Origin: CAZELM01 sp964512995
GTDB lineage: Bacteria > CSSED10-310
NCBI GenBank assembly: GCA_964512995.1
Contig: CAZELM010000054.1
Coordinates: forward strand, 1 to 25,869
Length of the DNA: 25,869 nt
Reading direction: 5' to 3'
Positions within the stretch are counted from its first letter, which is position 1; the number at the start of each line of letters is the position of its first letter. The notes beneath the pieces are model-generated. The model was not told the DNA's origin and did not search any database. It was given only the letters and a program-made list of their open reading frames with translations. Positions 24,116 to 25,869 of the stretch are shown here, in pieces. The translations under genes and the position numbers were made by a program.

Positions 24116-25095
24116 AACATCCGCATCAACTGGATATCTCATCCCACGCCCGGCGGATGGCGGAAGCAGGGATTTATTCCGAAAATCCCGAAGTCAACCA
24201 GAAACTGATCCACACGCTTCCTGAACTGGAATCCAATGGGATTCGACTCACAGATGCCCGTCCCATCCCATATGGTTCCCGAATGATGTTTGAAATCGGT
24301 GAAAATGCTGTCGCCGCAAATCTGTACTATTCCGCTAAAAAAGGCTACTCTCTGGTGATCGATCGGAGTACACCGGAGTTTTTGAGGATCAGTTTGTTGG
24401 ACATATTCCATTCGGCTCCAGCAGGGAATACCACTCAATTGCACCCCGAAGAAGATGTCTTCCACGTGTGGATCGGATCGGATGAAGCCGGAAAAGGTGA
24501 TTATCTGGGCCCCCTGGTGGTGGCGGCGTTTCGAATGGATCGGCCATTCATCAGTAGTATTCGTCATCTCGGGATCAAAGATTCCAAAGCGATTTCAGAC
24601 GCCCAGTGCCGGTCACTGGCTCGAACCCTTTTCTCCGCCTATCCAAACCGGATCAGTGTCATGGAATTGGTGCCGGAAACCTATAATCGGTTATATCAGG
24701 AATTTACACAGCAGAATAAGAGACTCAATCATCTTCTGAGCTGGGTGCATGCCAAAGCCATAGAGAATATCTATTCAGAAGATGTTGATGGAATCGTGAT
24801 TGACAAATTTGCGGAGGAGCATGTGATTCGGCAGAATCTCAAGGCATCGGTGCCACTGAGTCTTCGGGTACGGGCAGAAGATAATATCGCTGTTGCTGCG
24901 GCCTCGGTCCTGGCACGAGCCAGATATCTTTACCGCCTGGAGAAACTATCTGACATGATCGGAGTGACATTAATTCCGGGAGCTGGCTCTCCGACTGATA
25001 AAGCGGCCCGGGAAGCCGTCATGAAACATGGTCCGGAAATTTTGAATAAAATTGCCAAACGGCATTTTAAAAATACCGACCGTATCCTCGGGTGA
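24112..25095 (+). CDS. rnhC: Ribonuclease HIII
   Basis: 327 residues. The N-terminal part (about 25-100) is the TBP-like substrate-binding domain that separates RNase HIII from HII (ending KKGYSLVIDRSTPEF). The catalytic domain opens with GSDEAGKGDYLGPLVVAA; D124 and E125 are the first metal ligands, D231 (VIDKF) and D257 (AEDN) the others. DSK of IKDSKAISD and the AAASVLARARYL helix are also conserved. It cleaves the RNA strand of RNA-DNA hybrids and thereby removes R-loops and primers, needing Mg or Mn. Translation is coupled to the small Cys-rich protein by a 4-base overlap, an unusual partner. It converges on the collagen-like gene. Confidence 0.9.
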   Translation: MKHPHQLDISSHARRMAEAGIYSENPEVNQKLIHTLPELESNGIRLTDARPIPYGSRMMFEIGENAVAANLYYSAKKGYSLVIDRSTPEFLRISLLDIFHSAPAGNTTQLHPEEDVFHVWIGSDEAGKGDYLGPLVVAAFRMDRPFISSIRHLGIKDSKAISDAQCRSLARTLFSAYPNRISVMELVPETYNRLYQEFTQQNKRLNHLLSWVHAKAIENIYSEDVDGIVIDKFAEEHVIRQNLKASVPLSLRVRAEDNIAVAAASVLARARYLYRLEKLSDMIGVTLIPGAGSPTDKAAREAVMKHGPEILNKIAKRHFKNTDRILG

Positions 25096-25186
25096 TTCCA
25101 TACATACAAATCATCTCCATCATTACCCCCCTTGAAAGTCATGCGTTCGCTGGAATGATGCTTTCCGATTACCCTCTCTCATTAAA

Positions 25187-25869
25187 TTAATTGAGCCGGG
25201 TGATTCTCATATAGGTATAATCGGTATCGCTGTTGCCGGAATGCCAGACATAACTCTGAGGTCGATCCAGATACACCTGATGAGTCAGCACAGAACCAGC
25301 AGACAGATACATCTTCCGCACTCCCCACTCCTCCAGCCATGATGTTTCACTGTATCCGCCTTTGCTGTGACTGAGCCAACCGGCATGGTTTCCATTGAGC
25401 AATAACCGGGCGTGTGTCCAACCCGGCTGACTTTTATTGACCAAAAATCGGATCTCTATCTCGTAGTATCCTGAGCGATGGACCGTCACCGTATTGTCCG
25501 CATTCAAAGTGAAAGATCCGGGATTGGTATTAAGATTGATGCTGTCATGGGTCACAGTAATGTAGCCCGTGGACGAGGTGTTATTGTGCTGGCTGGGGTA
25601 AACCTCAAAAATGGTTGGAATACCGGATATCTCACCATTCACCGTCAGTTTGGCATCTGGTGTCGTTGTCCCGATTCCAAGTTTTCCGGTGGTGTTTTCA
25701 TAATACAACTCCGCACCAGCAGCGCTGCCATTGTTGTTGTAGATGATCTGCTGATTTGTGCCGGCAACCGGTCCAGCGGGGCCGGTCGAGCCCGAAGGTC
25801 CCTGAATGCCCTGTTCCCCTTGCGGACCCATCGGCCCAATGGGACCTTGAATCCCCTGGATGCCTTGCG
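25187..25869 (-). CDS. Collagen-like protein with C1q/TNF-like C-terminal domain, 5' end outside window
   Basis: The minus-strand frame is open from the window edge to TAA 25189-25187, with at least 227 residues. It begins inside Gly-X-Y repeats (GIQGIQGPIGPMGPQGEQG, GPSGSTGPAGP), which trimerise. A linker segment NQQIIYNNNGSAAGAELYY and LGIGTTTPDAKLTVNGE follows; this type recurs in bacterial tail-fibre-like and collagen-like surface proteins. The last about 130 residues form a beta-rich domain (FTLNADNTVTVHRSGYYEI, ARLLLNGNHAGWLSH, then YTYMRITRLN) like C1q/TNF jelly rolls. The likely role is a trimeric surface fibre or adhesin. The repeats continue past the window, so total length, start and signal peptide cannot be judged. 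No strong terminator is visible in the 91 bp shared with the end of rnhC. Confidence 0.85.
   Translation of the reverse strand, partial: QGIQGIQGPIGPMGPQGEQGIQGPSGSTGPAGPVAGTNQQIIYNNNGSAAGAELYYENTTGKLGIGTTTPDAKLTVNGEISGIPTIFEVYPSQHNNTSSTGYITVTHDSINLNTNPGSFTLNADNTVTVHRSGYYEIEIRFLVNKSQPGWTHARLLLNGNHAGWLSHSKGGYSETSWLEEWGVRKMYLSAGSVLTHQVYLDRPQSYVWHSGNSDTDYTYMRITRLN

Overview
The window looks like a chromosomal segment of an uncultured diderm bacterium of moderate GC content. Points for this are lipoprotein signals, a CsgG-like outer-membrane-associated protein, large secreted multidomain proteins and intact housekeeping genes. I cannot place the phylum from sequence alone. Genes sit on both strands in short operons. 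Several promoters have near-consensus sigma70-type -10 boxes, and some lie so close to the start codon that the mRNAs would be leaderless or nearly so.

Layout: 1-565 is an AT-rich HEPN-like ORF whose 5' end is broken or off-frame. 624-712 holds a pair of GGTACC-rich repeats. 810-975 is a tRNA-Lys/tRNA-Glu pair on the minus strand with its own promoter. 1351-1689 is a small secreted repeat protein resembling the 7_1 septoil-knot family. 1767-2900 (minus) is a membrane-anchored Asp-box beta-propeller. 3114-6884 is a very large secreted M14 carboxypeptidase ending in a dockerin-like module, closed by a strong terminator. 7229-8791 is a membrane hybrid histidine kinase with a receiver domain.

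The standout is 9110-10348: a DUF1573-type lipoprotein whose reading frame is interrupted by one TGA exactly where the family has the first Cys of its conserved CGC motif. It continues in the same frame for almost 300 further codons with recognisable family sequence. This is best read as a selenocysteine codon (UxC motif), giving a probable exported selenoprotein.

From 10481 to 19241 everything is on the minus strand: a CsgG-like protein; an ankyrin lipoprotein behind a GT-C-like membrane protein; a tldD-tldE operon with a 4-base start/stop overlap; and a serA-serC operon for serine biosynthesis with a clear terminator. On the plus strand follow a secreted dienelactone hydrolase and a DinB-like protein. 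They converge on a 908-residue GAF/PAS/GGDEF diguanylate cyclase (minus). Then come a Cys-rich mini membrane protein translationally coupled to ribonuclease HIII (rnhC). The window ends inside a collagen-like protein with a C1q/TNF-like C-terminal domain (minus, cut by the edge).

Taken together: central metabolism (serA-serC, rnhC, tldD/E, tRNAs), signalling (hybrid kinase, cyclase) and a large investment in exported or surface proteins. No CRISPR array, transposase or phage gene was seen.
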